Assembly (NCBI RefSeq): GCF_002797975.1
Contig: NZ_PGET01000001.1
Coordinates: forward strand, 3,479,501 to 3,543,500
Length of the DNA: 64,000 bases
Direction of reading: 5' to 3'
Origin: [Clostridium] celerecrescens 18A
GTDB taxonomy: Bacteria; Bacillota; Clostridia; Lachnospirales; Lachnospiraceae
Every line of letters begins with the position of its first letter. Position 1 is the first letter of the stretch. Positions 26,566 to 35,657 of the stretch are shown here, piece by piece. Below the pieces are notes generated by a model. The model did no database searches. It was not told the DNA's origin and was given only the letters and a program-made list of their open reading frames with translations. A program made the translations under genes and the position numbers.

Positions 26566-26594
26566 AGGTTATCATAAAGAGCTTATATTGTCAA
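26566..26594 (-). promoter_or_regulatory. Promoter of the leader peptide and synthetase
   Basis: TTGACA (26589-26594) overlaps the stop codon of the upstream C39-like gene; 17 bases on lies TAACCT (26566-26571), a weak -10. The predicted transcript starts about 20 bases before the leader ATG. Confidence 0.5.
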
Positions 26595-27211
26595 ATAAAA
26601 TATTCAATGGTGTCTGCCGGTTTCTTCTGTGTCACTCTGTTAAAAATGATGACAGCCTCTCTTGTTTCCTTGGGTCCAAGGGCATAAGTACCCTTTCCCG
26701 TGTCATTAAACATTTCCCATGGCACACACCGGTTTCTATGGTAAGGCATATCTGTGATCAATTCCAATCCCTTTTGCTTAAAAGGCTTCTTTCTGTAATA
26801 AGGATCAAATAAATAAACATTTTCCCCATCGGCCCCTGTTACCAATACATAGTGCCAGCAGCCTAACATCACCCGTGCCACAACAACTCCGTCCTGCTGC
26901 AGGCCATACATGATCTTGCTGTTTTCTCCTATATACACTTCGTCCCCAGTCAGATATTCACTTTGAACGGGGAATTTTTTCATCTTTCCGAATTGATTGA
27001 TCCAGTTGCTAAAAAACATCATAGCCATACGTGAGGTTCCATTTTTTCCGAACTCTCCCTTTGCATTATAGGAATCAAGACAAAAAAGCATAATATGTTT
27101 GATGATATCCGGCGGTATCTGATCCCGGGTGAAAAGGTAACTCATTGCATTCAATAATGTGGTCGGGCCGCAGTCATATTCCGTGACCTGATAATTTAGC
27201 GGATTTTTCAT
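26591..27211 (-). CDS. C39-like cysteine peptidase-fold protein
   Basis: 206 residues resembling the C39-like peptidase family. The catalytic triad is visible: Cys in TEYDCGPTTLLNAMSYLF, His in LGCWHYVLVTG and Asp in VYLFDPYYR. No signal peptide or transmembrane segment, so cytoplasmic. An ATG at 27211 is used; upstream TTG and GTG codons in frame are possible, and a weak AAGGAAG site 13 bases away makes the start uncertain. Substrate unknown. It shares the papain-like fold with the BtrH-like protein at the left of the window but is not close in sequence. Confidence 0.8.
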   Translation of the reverse strand: MKNPLNYQVTEYDCGPTTLLNAMSYLFTRDQIPPDIIKHIMLFCLDSYNAKGEFGKNGTSRMAMMFFSNWINQFGKMKKFPVQSEYLTGDEVYIGENSKIMYGLQQDGVVVARVMLGCWHYVLVTGADGENVYLFDPYYRKKPFKQKGLELITDMPYHRNRCVPWEMFNDTGKGTYALGPKETREAVIIFNRVTQKKPADTIEYFI

Positions 27212-27283
27212 ATTGGAGTTCACTTCCTTCAAAGATTTTCATACACGGTTACCAGTCATATGTTAAAAATACCGGGTATACCT

Positions 27284-27313
27284 ATAATAGCATCTTACCA
27301 CTACAGGAGACAA
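27284..27313 (-). promoter_or_regulatory. Promoter of the C39-like gene
   Basis: TTGTCT (27308-27313) and TATTAT (27284-27289) on the minus strand, 18-base spacer, followed by a palindromic GGTATACC...GGTAT stretch (about 27271-27283). Confidence 0.5.
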
Positions 27314-27769
27314 ACGATATTCCTTAATAAACTTACATATCATATTTCTATCTTATAAGCATTATTTGTATCATTTTAGCACACTATTGTCAATATATTT
27401 TCAGCTCGTATGAATACCTTTTATATTATGCAGACACAATGCAAAGGCTCTGAGGACGCTGATAATTGTTCCTTTCATCAGTTCAGCAAAGGCTTGAATC
27501 TCACCTGGCTGATAATCTGGGTGGTTCACTATTACATTGTGCCACAAAACCTAACCGTTATTACATAAATTCAATTTATTCCGGTGTAATTCAGTATGTA
27601 AGAAAGACTCCTTGAGTGCCTCTCAGGAGTCTTTTTCTATCCTGCAGCTTGCAGGCAATCCTTGTATTTGGGAATATTGAGGCATTGTTATGCCAGTTTC
27701 CCATTTGCTGACCGATTGAAAAGTTACCTCCAGTTAAACCCGTAACGCAACAAGCGAATTCACTCGCAT
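27314..27769. other. Gene-poor stretch with one plus-strand terminator-like hairpin
   Basis: No convincing gene. A 42-codon minus-strand frame (27401-27529, GTG start, containing HPDYQPGEIQAFAELMKG) looks protein-like but has no ribosome binding site. A 10-bp stem AAAGACTCCT (27603-27612) with AGGAGTCTTT (27625-27634) followed by T5 forms a plus-strand terminator-like hairpin with no plus-strand gene before it. The stretch may be the remains of a lost gene. Confidence 0.5.
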
Positions 27770-28348
27770 TTAAGTTGAGAAACCAGTATCCACCACCACT
27801 TTGCATTGTAATCCGGTAGCAACAGGATCATCAAACCAAAGTGTGTAGACTTTAAAGACATCAATATCTAACAATTGATTAAGATCACATAAGTTCTCAA
27901 TAACATATATACCCTTCTTCTCCAACAACCTGTCCGCAGGTTCATGCTCTTTTCCACGGCGAATTCCTGAGCAGTCAATTCCCAAAAAGCGAAGTGGTTG
28001 ATTCGTAAGCCACTGGATCAACTCATTGGATAACTGCGGATGATCACGAAAATAATCAGCAGTACCATACTTTTCTTTTTCACTTCGACCAGTGTATATG
28101 AAAAGAAAGGCATGTTCCGGTATGTTTAAATTCTCAATATCAGAGAGGGAGATTTCACGATCCTCTGCAATATCTGATACATCCCAAACAATACCCGGGC
28201 ACGTAATGTAATCTAGCGGGATAACACTCTTCTCATAAGTATCTAAATGTGTTCCAACATGTCCTGCGGCTATATGGCGGTTTTCCTGTGTGGAAAGCCA
28301 TTGCTCCATTAAGCACTGGTCCACTTGTGTTGTTAAATCATATTTCAT
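27770..28348 (-). CDS. Cyclase family protein (kynurenine formamidase-like metal hydrolase)
   Basis: 192 residues of the cyclase/KynB family of metal-dependent amidohydrolases. The metal motif HxGTHxD is present as HVGTHLDTYEKS; the trailing His of the usual HxGTHxDxPxH is missing, replaced by a Lys/Ser region, so the metal site may be altered. LGIDCSGIRRGKEHEPADRLLEKKGIYVIENL matches the family C-terminal half. It overlaps marR by 4 bases (ATGA) and is preceded by AGGAGG inside marR. Such MarR-cyclase pairs probably respond to a small aromatic or amide compound; the ligand is unknown. Confidence 0.85.
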   Translation of the reverse strand: MKYDLTTQVDQCLMEQWLSTQENRHIAAGHVGTHLDTYEKSVIPLDYITCPGIVWDVSDIAEDREISLSDIENLNIPEHAFLFIYTGRSEKEKYGTADYFRDHPQLSNELIQWLTNQPLRFLGIDCSGIRRGKEHEPADRLLEKKGIYVIENLCDLNQLLDIDVFKVYTLWFDDPVATGLQCKVVVDTGFST

Positions 28349-28797
28349 TGCGTTTCCTCCTGTATTTTGTCTTTCAGATAGTTATTGAACTTTTGTAAAA
28401 AGTCAAGTATTACTTCTTGCTCCTTTATTGGAACAGAATATAAAAAGGTAATATCACGTTCTTCCCATTTCATATGAGCAACCTCATGTTCTTTATACAG
28501 AACCTCTCCTAGAGAGGTCAGGCGATAGTAAATTTCTTTTTTATTATCCGGAAGAACATAACGCTCGATAAGACCATCCCGCAGCAAGCGCTTAGCCAGC
28601 CTTGTAACTGCACCTCGAGTCATAGAGAGAAGAGCAGCGAGTTGCACTCCATTTGGGTGTTCAAGCGTTCCGATCGCTTCAATGCAATGCAATTCTGAAT
28701 TGCTATATTGTGAATTTAAACCACTATTTATAAGATTGCTAAGTATGTCCTGATTATTATAAAGCTGCGTGAATTGTTGAAGTATTTCCCGCTCCAT
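28345..28797 (-). CDS. MarR family transcriptional regulator
   Basis: 150 residues with a winged helix-turn-helix: helices around HCIEAIGTLEHPNGVQLAALLSMTRGAVTRLAKRLLRDGLIERYV with wing LPDNKKEIYYRLTSLG. First gene of a two-gene operon with the cyclase. Probably represses its own promoter through the palindrome overlapping the -35 box. Confidence 0.9.
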   Translation of the reverse strand: MEREILQQFTQLYNNQDILSNLINSGLNSQYSNSELHCIEAIGTLEHPNGVQLAALLSMTRGAVTRLAKRLLRDGLIERYVLPDNKKEIYYRLTSLGEVLYKEHEVAHMKWEERDITFLYSVPIKEQEVILDFLQKFNNYLKDKIQEETQ

Positions 28798-28833
28798 ATT
28801 ATATCTCCTTTTTGTTTCCTGGTAAGCAATCTT

Positions 28834-28873
28834 ATGATAACATGTTAAATTATTGTTGTCAAGTCAACAATAA
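28834..28873 (-). promoter_or_regulatory. marR-cyclase promoter with overlapping palindromic operator
   Basis: TTGACA (28857-28862) and TATCAT (28834-28839), 17-base spacer, minus strand. A perfect inverted repeat TTATTGTTG (28850-28858) / CAACAATAA (28865-28873) with a 6-base centre covers the -35 box, the typical layout of MarR autorepression. Confidence 0.75.
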
Positions 28874-28906
28874 TAAAATTCAAACAACAGTAAGCAGTTC
28901 ACGTAT

Positions 28907-28950
28907 GAAAGCGGGGAACCGGATAGAATATAATCCTGTTCCCCGCTTTC
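28907..28950. terminator. Hairpin downstream of kbl
   Basis: Perfect 13-bp stem GAAAGCGGGGAAC (28907-28919) with 28938-28950, and a smaller GGAT/ATCC stem inside the loop. T-run is short on both sides. It lies between the kbl stop and the divergent-side marR promoter and can act for kbl. Confidence 0.65.
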
Positions 28951-28989
28951 GTCCATTTCATTTTATAGCAAATCGACTCCGCTAATTTC

Positions 28990-30171
28990 TTAAATCCCCA
29001 TCTCTTCCTTTACACGTTTAAAGCATTCTACTGCAAAATCCAAATCCTCCCTGGTATGGGCGGCAGATATCTGTGTTCGGATTCTTGCCTTTCCTTTTGG
29101 AACCACCGGATAGCAGAAACCGATGACGTATACGCCGCGCTCCAGCATCCTTGCCGCAAATTCTACAGCCGTCTTTGCATCATACAGCATAATTGCCACA
29201 ATCGGATGATCACTTTCTATAATATCAAAACCTACCGCTTTTATCTTCTCCCTGAAATAACGGGTATTTTCATGAACACGGTCCCTGTACTCCGTGCTCC
29301 GCTCCAGAATTTCAAAGGTCTTTATGGCTCCGCCGGCGATTGCAGGAGCTACAGTATTGGAAAACAGATACGGCCTGCTCTTTTGACGGAGCAAATCCAC
29401 GATTTCCTGTCTGGCACTGGTATATCCGCCGCTGGCTCCACCCAGAGCCTTGCCCAGTGTACCGGTGATGATATCCACCCGGCCCATGACGCCGCAGTGT
29501 TCCGGTGTACCTTTGCCAAGCCTTCCCATAAATCCTACTGCATGGCTGTCATCCACCATCACCAGTGCGTCGTATTTGTCAGCCAGATCACAGATTGCTT
29601 TTAAATCAGCCACAATGCCATCCATGGAAAATACACCGTCTGTGGCAATCAGACGAATCCTGGCATCCTGGGAATCCTTTAAGCACTGTTCTAACTCCTC
29701 CATATTATTATTGGCATAACGGAAGCGCTTTGCCCTGCATAAACGCACGCCATCTATGATGCTGGCATGATTTAATGCATCGCTGATCACCGCATCTTCC
29801 TCTGTCAGCAGTGTCTCAAACAGGCCTCCGTTAGCATCGAAACAGGAGGAGTACAAAATCGTATCATCCATACCCAGGAAGGAAGAGATTTTTGCTTCCA
29901 GTTCCTTGTGTATCCCCTGGGTTCCGCAAATGAAACGTACGGAAGACAAACCGTATCCCCATGTATCATAAGTGGCTTTGGCCGCCTCTATAATCTCCTG
30001 GTTGTCGGAAAGTCCAAGATAATTGTTGGCACACATATTGATAACATTTTCTGTCTTCGTAGTATTGATTCTGCTCCTTTGAGGTGTTGTGATAATGCGC
30101 TCTTCTTTATAAGTTCCGTCTTCTCTGGCCTGCTCCACCGCTTCTTTATAATAGTTTAATGCATTTTTCAT
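28990..30171 (-). CDS. kbl: Glycine C-acetyltransferase (2-amino-3-ketobutyrate CoA ligase)
   Basis: Cleaves 2-amino-3-ketobutyrate with CoA to glycine and acetyl-CoA, second step of threonine degradation. 393 residues, PLP-dependent alpha-oxoamine synthase family: substrate segment [13 protein letters not shown] contacts in [22 protein letters not shown] and the Schiff-base lysine in [15 protein letters not shown] (Lys241). The GTPEHCG form is that of Kbl rather than 7-keto-8-aminopelargonate synthase. Upstream, 81 bases away, is tdh; together they form the threonine to glycine route. AGGAGAG precedes the ATG. Confidence 0.93.
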   Translation of the reverse strand: MKNALNYYKEAVEQAREDGTYKEERIITTPQRSRINTTKTENVINMCANNYLGLSDNQEIIEAAKATYDTWGYGLSSVRFICGTQGIHKELEAKISSFLGMDDTILYSSCFDANGGLFETLLTEEDAVISDALNHASIIDGVRLCRAKRFRYANNNMEELEQCLKDSQDARIRLIATDGVFSMDGIVADLKAICDLADKYDALVMVDDSHAVGFMGRLGKGTPEHCGVMGRVDIITGTLGKALGGASGGYTSARQEIVDLLRQKSRPYLFSNTVAPAIAGGAIKTFEILERSTEYRDRVHENTRYFREKIKAVGFDIIESDHPIVAIMLYDAKTAVEFAARMLERGVYVIGFCYPVVPKGKARIRTQISAAHTREDLDFAVECFKRVKEEMGI

Positions 30172-30252
30172 AATATCACTTCTCTCCTATCGTTCATTTT
30201 CAATGTCTGGCCAAATAGCCTATCTATGTCAATTCCTTCGTCTCATCCACTA

Positions 30253-31299
30253 TTAAATCTTCGTCCAGTCCAGAACTACCTTTCCGCACTGTCCGCTGTT
30301 CATTACATCAAAGCCCTTCTGGAACTCCCGGAAATCAAACTTATGGGTGATGATCTTCTCTATTTCAAGGCCACTGTTTAGCATAGCCATCATCTTGTAC
30401 CATGTTTCAAATATTTCCCTGCCATAAATTCCCTTTAACTGCAGACAGTTAATCACGATCTTATTCCATGGCACCACAGTATCGCTTCCCTGAAGGCCCA
30501 GCACTGCAATCTTGCCGCCGTTGTACATATGGTCAATCATGGAAGTAAACGCCTGGCCGTTGCCGGACATCTCAAGTCCGACATCAAAGCCTTCCTCGAT
30601 ATGAAGTTCCCGCATCTTATCATCTAAGCTCTCCCGGGCTACATTGACAGTATGGGCACCGCAGATTTCCCGGGCCAGGTTCAGCCGGTAATCATTGACA
30701 TCTGTGATCACCACATGTTTGGCTCCCACGTGACGGCAAATCGCTGCAGCCATAATACCGATAGGACCGGCTCCCGTGATCAGCACATCCTCACCCACCA
30801 TATCAAAGGACAATGCTGTATGTACCGCATTGCCCAGAGGATCAAAGGAAGAACATAATTCCTCAGGGATCCCCGGCTCACAGATAATCACATTGGTCTG
30901 CGGAATCACCAGATACTGCGCAAATGCACCGTCACGGTTTACCCCTACACCGACGGTATTTTTGCAGAGATGGCGTTTTCCTGCTTTACAGTTACGGCAA
31001 TGCCCACATACGATATGGCCCTCTCCCGATACGATATCGCCGATTTTATATTCCTTCACAAGGCTGCCCACTTCCACGATTTCACCTACAAATTCGTGTC
31101 CGATGGTCATCGGCGGTTTTATTGTCTCCTGAGACCACTTATCCCAGTTATGGATATGTAAATCCGTACCGCAGATTGATGTGAAGTGAATCTTGATCTT
31201 CACATCATTTTCCCCTATCTCTGGAATGGGGACCTCTCTAAGCGCCAACCCACGTGCCGCCTGTTCTTTTACAATTGCATACATCATTCTTTCTTTCAT
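30253..31299 (-). CDS. tdh: L-threonine 3-dehydrogenase
   Basis: Oxidises threonine to 2-amino-3-ketobutyrate with NAD. 348 residues of the zinc alcohol dehydrogenase family: catalytic zinc in [14 protein letters not shown] and GHEFVGEI, four structural-zinc cysteines in [15 protein letters not shown], Rossmann motif [12 protein letters not shown]. The start at 31299 is chosen because GGTGGAGG lies before it; a longer frame would put this site inside the gene. The kbl neighbour settles the assignment against sorbitol or butanediol dehydrogenases. Confidence 0.93.
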   Translation of the reverse strand: MKERMMYAIVKEQAARGLALREVPIPEIGENDVKIKIHFTSICGTDLHIHNWDKWSQETIKPPMTIGHEFVGEIVEVGSLVKEYKIGDIVSGEGHIVCGHCRNCKAGKRHLCKNTVGVGVNRDGAFAQYLVIPQTNVIICEPGIPEELCSSFDPLGNAVHTALSFDMVGEDVLITGAGPIGIMAAAICRHVGAKHVVITDVNDYRLNLAREICGAHTVNVARESLDDKMRELHIEEGFDVGLEMSGNGQAFTSMIDHMYNGGKIAVLGLQGSDTVVPWNKIVINCLQLKGIYGREIFETWYKMMAMLNSGLEIEKIITHKFDFREFQKGFDVMNSGQCGKVVLDWTKI

Positions 31300-31399
31300 T
31301 GTAACCTCCACCTTTCTCATTGCTTTATATGTCTTTGTGAGACGAAAAATGTCTTTTATGCGCAGACATATTTCCTTTTAATGTCTCCCCCTCAGAGAC

Positions 31400-31428
31400 A
31401 TAATAACATGAATGACGGTAGATTGCAA
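31400..31428 (-). promoter_or_regulatory. Promoter and structured leader of tdh-kbl
   Basis: TTGCAA (31423-31428) and TATTAT (31400-31405), minus strand, 17-base spacer. The roughly 95-base leader down to the ATG holds alternating GTCTC/GAGAC and GACAT/ATGTC pieces, which allow more than one fold. Confidence 0.6.
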
Positions 31429-31705
31429 TCCCTTTTCTTATGATTTCCACTAGGAAATTCAGAGTGAAAAAAACGAAAAAAGATGGCTTCCAAAAAGGTA
31501 ACCATCTCCTTATATATACAATATATTTGTTCTTATGGGGCATGATCCAGGACAGCTCATGTATATCCAAGTTCCCGATATACGATAGCTTTGAAACGTT
31601 CTCAGAACTCGAAAATTATCGTTTGGAGAACTTAAAAGGCTGATTTTAAGGCGTCTCATGCATGTTTACCACTACAAGGGGTTGACCGATTATATGAGAA
31701 GCAAA

Positions 31706-31743
31706 GCCACCCTTAACCGTCCAAAGTTTATAGGGTGGTTTTT
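31706..31743 (+). terminator. Terminator-like hairpin with no plus-strand gene
   Basis: GCCACCCT (31706-31713) pairs with AGGGTGGT (31732-31739) plus AAC/GTT inside, followed by T5. The 31429-31860 stretch around it holds no gene I can support; it may be a relic. Confidence 0.45.
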
Positions 31744-31861
31744 GCTAAGTATAGCTATATATAGCTCAAAACGATTTTTCATAGGCATCACCCCCATTCT
31801 TTTAGAATGAGGTCAACACACCCTGCAGCACGATTGTACTTGCTCTTATTATTTCAGTAAA

Positions 31862-31897
31862 TAAGAAAACCCCGAAAACATAATGTTTTTCGGGGTT
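31862..31897 (-). terminator. Terminator of rplM-rpsI
   Basis: AACCCCGAAAACA (31868-31880) with TGTTTTTCGGGGTT (31884-31897), followed on the minus strand by TTCTTAT. Lies 27 bases after the rpsI stop. Confidence 0.88.
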
Positions 31898-31923
31898 CTG
31901 CTGTAATTCGATTTTCTGTCTGC

Positions 31924-32316
31924 TTATCTCTTTGAGAACTGTGGAGCACGACGAGCTGACTTTAAGCCGTACTTCTTTCTTTCTTTCATTCTTGGATCTC
32001 TTGTTAAGAAGCCTGCCTTCTTAAGAATCGGGCGATACTCTCCATCTGCCTGAAGCAGAGCTCTTGAAATACCGTGTCTGATTGCACCGGCCTGTCCTGT
32101 GAATCCACCGCCGTGAACGTTAACCATAATGTCAAACTTATCAACTGTCTCTGTAGCAACTAACGGCTGACGAACAACAAGCTTTAATGTTTCAAGACCT
32201 AAATACTGGTCAATATCTCTCTTATTGATAGTGATCTTACCTGTACCTGGTACTAAATATACTCTAGCGATAGATTTTTTTCTTCTACCTGTTCCGTAAA
32301 ATTTTGCATTAGCCAT
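31924..32316 (-). CDS. rpsI: 30S ribosomal protein S9
   Basis: 130 residues, full length. Starts [20 protein letters not shown] and ends in the conserved basic tail [17 protein letters not shown], whose last residues contact tRNA in the P site. Second gene of the two-gene rplM-rpsI operon, 28 bases after rplM. Confidence 0.96.
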   Translation of the reverse strand: MANAKFYGTGRRKKSIARVYLVPGTGKITINKRDIDQYLGLETLKLVVRQPLVATETVDKFDIMVNVHGGGFTGQAGAIRHGISRALLQADGEYRPILKKAGFLTRDPRMKERKKYGLKSARRAPQFSKR

Positions 32317-32344
32317 GATAACTTCCTCCTTTCAGCACCTCTGA

Positions 32345-32779
32345 TTAAAATTTGAACTCTAAAACTTCTGGTTTCTGAGCTGCATGACCATGCTCTGCAC
32401 CTGCATATGCGTGAAGTTTTGTTATCATGCTTCTTCCTAAAGGTCCCTTGGGAAGCATACCCTTAACTGCCAGTTCAATAACCTTTTCAGGCTTTTTAGC
32501 CATCATTTCTCTTAAAGTTGTTTCTCTCATACCACCTACATACTCAGAGTGGTTGTAGTAGATCTTCTGATCTAATTTCTTACCAGTTACGGCAATCTTA
32601 TCTGCATTTACAACGATCACATAATCGCCGCAATCCATATGCGGTGTGTAGATCGGTTTATTCTTACCTCTTAATACTTTAGCTACTTCTGAAGCCAAGC
32701 GTCCTAATGTATATCCTGTAGCATCAACTACGTACCATTTTCTTTCAATTGTTGCTGGACTAGCCATAAAAGTCTTCAT
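32345..32779 (-). CDS. rplM: 50S ribosomal protein L13
   Basis: 144 residues, full length. [20 protein letters not shown] at the N-terminus and [20 protein letters not shown] near the C-terminus are signature segments. Early assembly protein of the large subunit. Preceded by a consensus promoter and a hairpin leader that may serve autoregulation by L13. Confidence 0.96.
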   Translation of the reverse strand: MKTFMASPATIERKWYVVDATGYTLGRLASEVAKVLRGKNKPIYTPHMDCGDYVIVVNADKIAVTGKKLDQKIYYNHSEYVGGMRETTLREMMAKKPEKVIELAVKGMLPKGPLGRSMITKLHAYAGAEHGHAAQKPEVLEFKF

Positions 32780-32827
32780 TGGACAACCTCCTGTAAATTA
32801 TGGTTTTTTTAAGCATAACTATATTAC

Positions 32828-32862
32828 AAAATGCTCACTCCGGGGCTTTGGCTGAACATTTT
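32828..32862 (-). promoter_or_regulatory. Leader hairpin of rplM, candidate L13 binding site
   Basis: AAAATGTTCA (32853-32862) pairs with TGAGCATTTT (32828-32837), ten pairs with one G-U, loop of 15 GC-rich bases. It sits in the 5' untranslated region between promoter and rplM. L13 leaders are known in Firmicutes; match to that family is not tested. Confidence 0.45.
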
Positions 32863-32883
32863 CGTCTAACGTCACAGTTATAC

Positions 32884-32912
32884 ATTATATTACATTCAGC
32901 CGGATGTGTCAA
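32884..32912 (-). promoter_or_regulatory. Consensus promoter of rplM-rpsI
   Basis: TTGACA (32907-32912), 17 bases, TATAAT (32884-32889), both perfect consensus, on the minus strand. Confidence 0.9.
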
Positions 32913-32944
32913 CCTCTTTTCCCATAAAATCAAGGTTTTTCGGC

Positions 32945-33970
32945 CTATTTTTGTGTCACGTACCACCCCTGGCTCTCAGGATCAGCCTGAAAAATATAAA
33001 ATCCGTAGGGCTTTCCCAAAATGATCCTTCCATCTAACTCCTCGTCCCGGACAAAAATGGTTTTTGCACCGTTTTGAACCGCCTGATGAACCACACGGAC
33101 CAGAAGTCTCTCAAAATCCTCTTCCCTGCACCGGTGAATATGAAGCCAGGCTTTTCCTTCCGAAACAATCTTATCCTGGGAAAGAGTATAGCTCCATTCC
33201 TTATTCTCTCCCCGGATTTGTTTTTTAAGTTCTGTTTCATAATCAAGGCTTATCAGGGAAAGTCCCTTTGCCGCAGCCTTTGGCCCTGCCACATTCCGGT
33301 CCCTGGCATCAAGAATCTCTTCCACATGAGCCGGCGGATACACCCCCATGCCGACCTTCATTAACGTCCCTGCAATGATCCGCACCATGTTATACAGAAA
33401 ACCGCTGCCCTTAATACGGATTGTAATGAGATCCCCGCTCTTTTCAATATCCAGGCTATAAATGGTACGTACGGTCTCTTCCGCCTGCCCACGGGCCGTA
33501 CAGAAGCTTTTAAAATCATGTTCTCCCACCAGATAGGCACCACCTTCCCGCATCCGCTCCACATCCAGTGGAAAATAACAGAAATAGCTGTAAAGTCGCA
33601 TGGTTGGTACTTCGATTTTCCGGTTCATGATTTTATATTCATAAGTTTTAACACAGTTTTGCTTTCTCGGATGATAATCCGGCGCTACCTCCTCAGACTG
33701 TAAGATCCGGATATCATCCGGCAGCCTCTGGTTTAAGGCAAAGCATATTTTATCGGCAGGCATCCGGTTCTCCGTATCAAAGACCGCCACATTCCCTTCC
33801 GAGTGAACCCCGGAATCGGTTCTGCTGGCCCCGATTACGGCTACAGGCTCCTTTAGAAGTTTAGTCAGTTCCCTGTTAAGAACCTCCTCTATGGTGATCC
33901 CGTTTCTCTGGATCTGCCATCCGCAGTAATTGGTGCCGTCATAGGCCACAATCATTTTAACCCGTTTCAT
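32945..33970 (-). CDS. truA: tRNA pseudouridine(38-40) synthase with a C-terminal extension
   Basis: Makes pseudouridine at positions 38-40 of tRNA anticodon arms. 341 residues, catalytic Asp52 in GASRTDSGVHSEGN, then CVKTYEYKI, GEHDFKSFCT and GSGFLYNMVRIIAGTL. Normal TruA proteins end near residue 250 (SLISLDYE); here about 90 more residues follow, in frame, with alternating charged and aromatic segments (WLHIHRCREEDFERLLVRVV, GRIILGKPYGFYIF). The extension is not recognised; it could be an extra RNA-binding module. Directly downstream of ecfT (24 bases), so part of that operon. Confidence 0.93.
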   Translation of the reverse strand: MKRVKMIVAYDGTNYCGWQIQRNGITIEEVLNRELTKLLKEPVAVIGASRTDSGVHSEGNVAVFDTENRMPADKICFALNQRLPDDIRILQSEEVAPDYHPRKQNCVKTYEYKIMNRKIEVPTMRLYSYFCYFPLDVERMREGGAYLVGEHDFKSFCTARGQAEETVRTIYSLDIEKSGDLITIRIKGSGFLYNMVRIIAGTLMKVGMGVYPPAHVEEILDARDRNVAGPKAAAKGLSLISLDYETELKKQIRGENKEWSYTLSQDKIVSEGKAWLHIHRCREEDFERLLVRVVHQAVQNGAKTIFVRDEELDGRIILGKPYGFYIFQADPESQGWYVTQK

Positions 33971-33994
33971 ACATCCTCCTATTTTATGGGAGCC

Positions 33995-34795
33995 TTAACC
34001 CATGATTCGAAACCCAGTGATAGCGGCCAGATACACCAGACACACCAGATAAGCGATCCCGTCCAGTTTTCCATACCGAAGAGGCTTCATTTTAGTCCTT
34101 CCTTCCCCGCCCCGGTAGCATCTGGCCTCCATGGCCATTGCCAGGTCCGTAGCACGGCGGAATGCGGAAATAAATAAGGGTACAAGAAGAGGAATCATAT
34201 TTTTTGCCTTCTGAATCAGATTTCCTGTTTCAAAATCAGCACCCCTGGCCATCTGAGCCTTCATGATCTTATCGGTTTCTTCCACAAGGATCGGAATGAA
34301 TCTTAAAGCAATGGACATCATCATGGATACCTCATGGACCGGAACTCCCGCCTTCTTTAAAAACCCAAGGCTCTTTTCCAGGCCATCGGTCAGCTGGTTA
34401 GGCGTGGTGGTAAGGGTCATGATGGAAGATCCAACCACCAGGTAGATGAGCCGGACTCCCATAAAGGAAGCTGTTTTCACCCCTTCCCTTGTCAATTTTA
34501 AAAATCCCAGCTGGAAGATAGGTTCTCCCGGAGTCAGGAATAAATTAAAGCTGACGCTGATGAGCAGAAGGAACACAATCGCCTTTAACCCCCGTACCAT
34601 GAATTTAAACGGAACCTGACTTAAACGGACCGATGTGATCAGAAAAAAAGTGGCGATTAAATACGCCCATATGTCATTTGCAATAAAAAGGGATATAATA
34701 AAAACCATAGTCCCAAACAGCTTTGTCCGGGGATCCAGCCTATGAAGCTTTGAATCCACCGGATAATACTGCCCTAAAGTAATATCTTTCAGCAT
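33995..34795 (-). CDS. ecfT: ECF transporter transmembrane component EcfT
   Basis: Membrane coupling subunit of energy-coupling factor vitamin/metal importers. 266 residues: N-terminal LGQYYPVDSKLHRLDPRTKL, several hydrophobic helices, and the two Ala-Arg-Gly type coupling motifs (MARGADFE and MEARCYRGGEGRTKM) that insert into the ATPases. The start at 34795 has GGGAG at proper distance. Follows ecfA1-ecfA2; substrate-binding S units must be encoded elsewhere. Confidence 0.93.
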   Translation of the reverse strand: MLKDITLGQYYPVDSKLHRLDPRTKLFGTMVFIISLFIANDIWAYLIATFFLITSVRLSQVPFKFMVRGLKAIVFLLLISVSFNLFLTPGEPIFQLGFLKLTREGVKTASFMGVRLIYLVVGSSIMTLTTTPNQLTDGLEKSLGFLKKAGVPVHEVSMMMSIALRFIPILVEETDKIMKAQMARGADFETGNLIQKAKNMIPLLVPLFISAFRRATDLAMAMEARCYRGGEGRTKMKPLRYGKLDGIAYLVCLVYLAAITGFRIMG

Positions 34796-34808
34796 AATAT
34801 CTCCCGGT

Positions 34809-35657
34809 CTATTTTTCAAGAAGCCGTAAAATCTCGTCTCTGGCTTCTTCTACGGTTGTAACGTTATCATCAACAGGAACTCCATGATCCTGCAGCGAAT
34901 GGACCACATAGGTGATCTGAGGTGCCGCAAGGCCGATCGATTCCAGCTCCTTGTAATGCTTAAATACTTCCTTCGGAGTATCATCAAACACCTTTTCCCC
35001 TTGATTCATAACAAGAATCCGGTCCACATACCGGGCAATGTCCTCCATGCTGTGGGAAACCAGTATAATGGTCATATTCCTTTCCTTATGAAGCCGCGCT
35101 ATCTGGTCCAGGATCTCGTCTCTTCCTCTTGGATCCAGGCCTGCAGTGGGTTCATCCAGTATGAGTACCTCCGGCTCCATGGCCAAAACTCCTGCTATGG
35201 CCACCCGTCTCTTCTGCCCTCCGGAAAGCTCAAAAGGCGAACGGGCATAAAAGCTTTCATCAAGCCCTACCATAGTGAGTGCTTCCCTTGCCCTTTTCTC
35301 GGCCTCCTCCTTGGAAAGCCCCTGATTCTTTGGCCCAAAGCAAACGTCTGTAAACACATTGATCTCAAAAAGCTGATGCTCCGGATACTGGAATACAAGT
35401 CCGACCTTGCTTCTTAAGGCCCGCAAATTGTATCCTTCCTCATAAATGTTTCTTCCATTATAATAGATGGCCCCATCAGTGGCTTTTATCAGTCCGTTTA
35501 AATGCTGGATCAGGGTCGACTTCCCGGAACCTGTATGCCCGATAAGGCCGACAAATTCCCCATCGTTTATTTCCAGATTCACATCCTTTAGCGCACACTG
35601 CTCAAAGGCTGTTCCAAGCCCATAAACATAATTCAAATGCTCTGCTCTAATTGCCAT
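34809..35657 (-). CDS. ecfA2: ECF transporter ATP-binding protein EcfA2
   Basis: 282 residues, Walker [10 protein letters not shown], signature [13 protein letters not shown], Walker [15 protein letters not shown], switch His in VSHSMEDI. EcfA2 by gene order and by its N-terminus ([20 protein letters not shown]). Forms a heterodimer with EcfA1. Overlaps ecfA1 by 11 bases. Confidence 0.93.
   Translation of the reverse strand: MAIRAEHLNYVYGLGTAFEQCALKDVNLEINDGEFVGLIGHTGSGKSTLIQHLNGLIKATDGAIYYNGRNIYEEGYNLRALRSKVGLVFQYPEHQLFEINVFTDVCFGPKNQGLSKEEAEKRAREALTMVGLDESFYARSPFELSGGQKRRVAIAGVLAMEPEVLILDEPTAGLDPRGRDEILDQIARLHKERNMTIILVSHSMEDIARYVDRILVMNQGEKVFDDTPKEVFKHYKELESIGLAAPQITYVVHSLQDHGVPVDDNVTTVEEARDEILRLLEK

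Noticed and set aside
27401..27529. 42-codon minus-strand frame starting at a GTG and containing HPDYQPGEIQAFAELMKG
   Set aside because: It looks protein-like, but there is no ribosome binding site, no recognised family and no conserved start, so it is at most a remnant.
27591..27806. 71-codon minus-strand frame overlapping the cyclase gene end
   Set aside because: It overlaps a terminator-like hairpin and the cyclase gene, and has no homology or ribosome binding site I can see.
31440..31643. Plus-strand frame of 67 codons upstream of tdh that looked like a transposase relic
   Set aside because: No transposase motif was seen, the start has no ribosome binding site, and the region has no inverted repeat ends.
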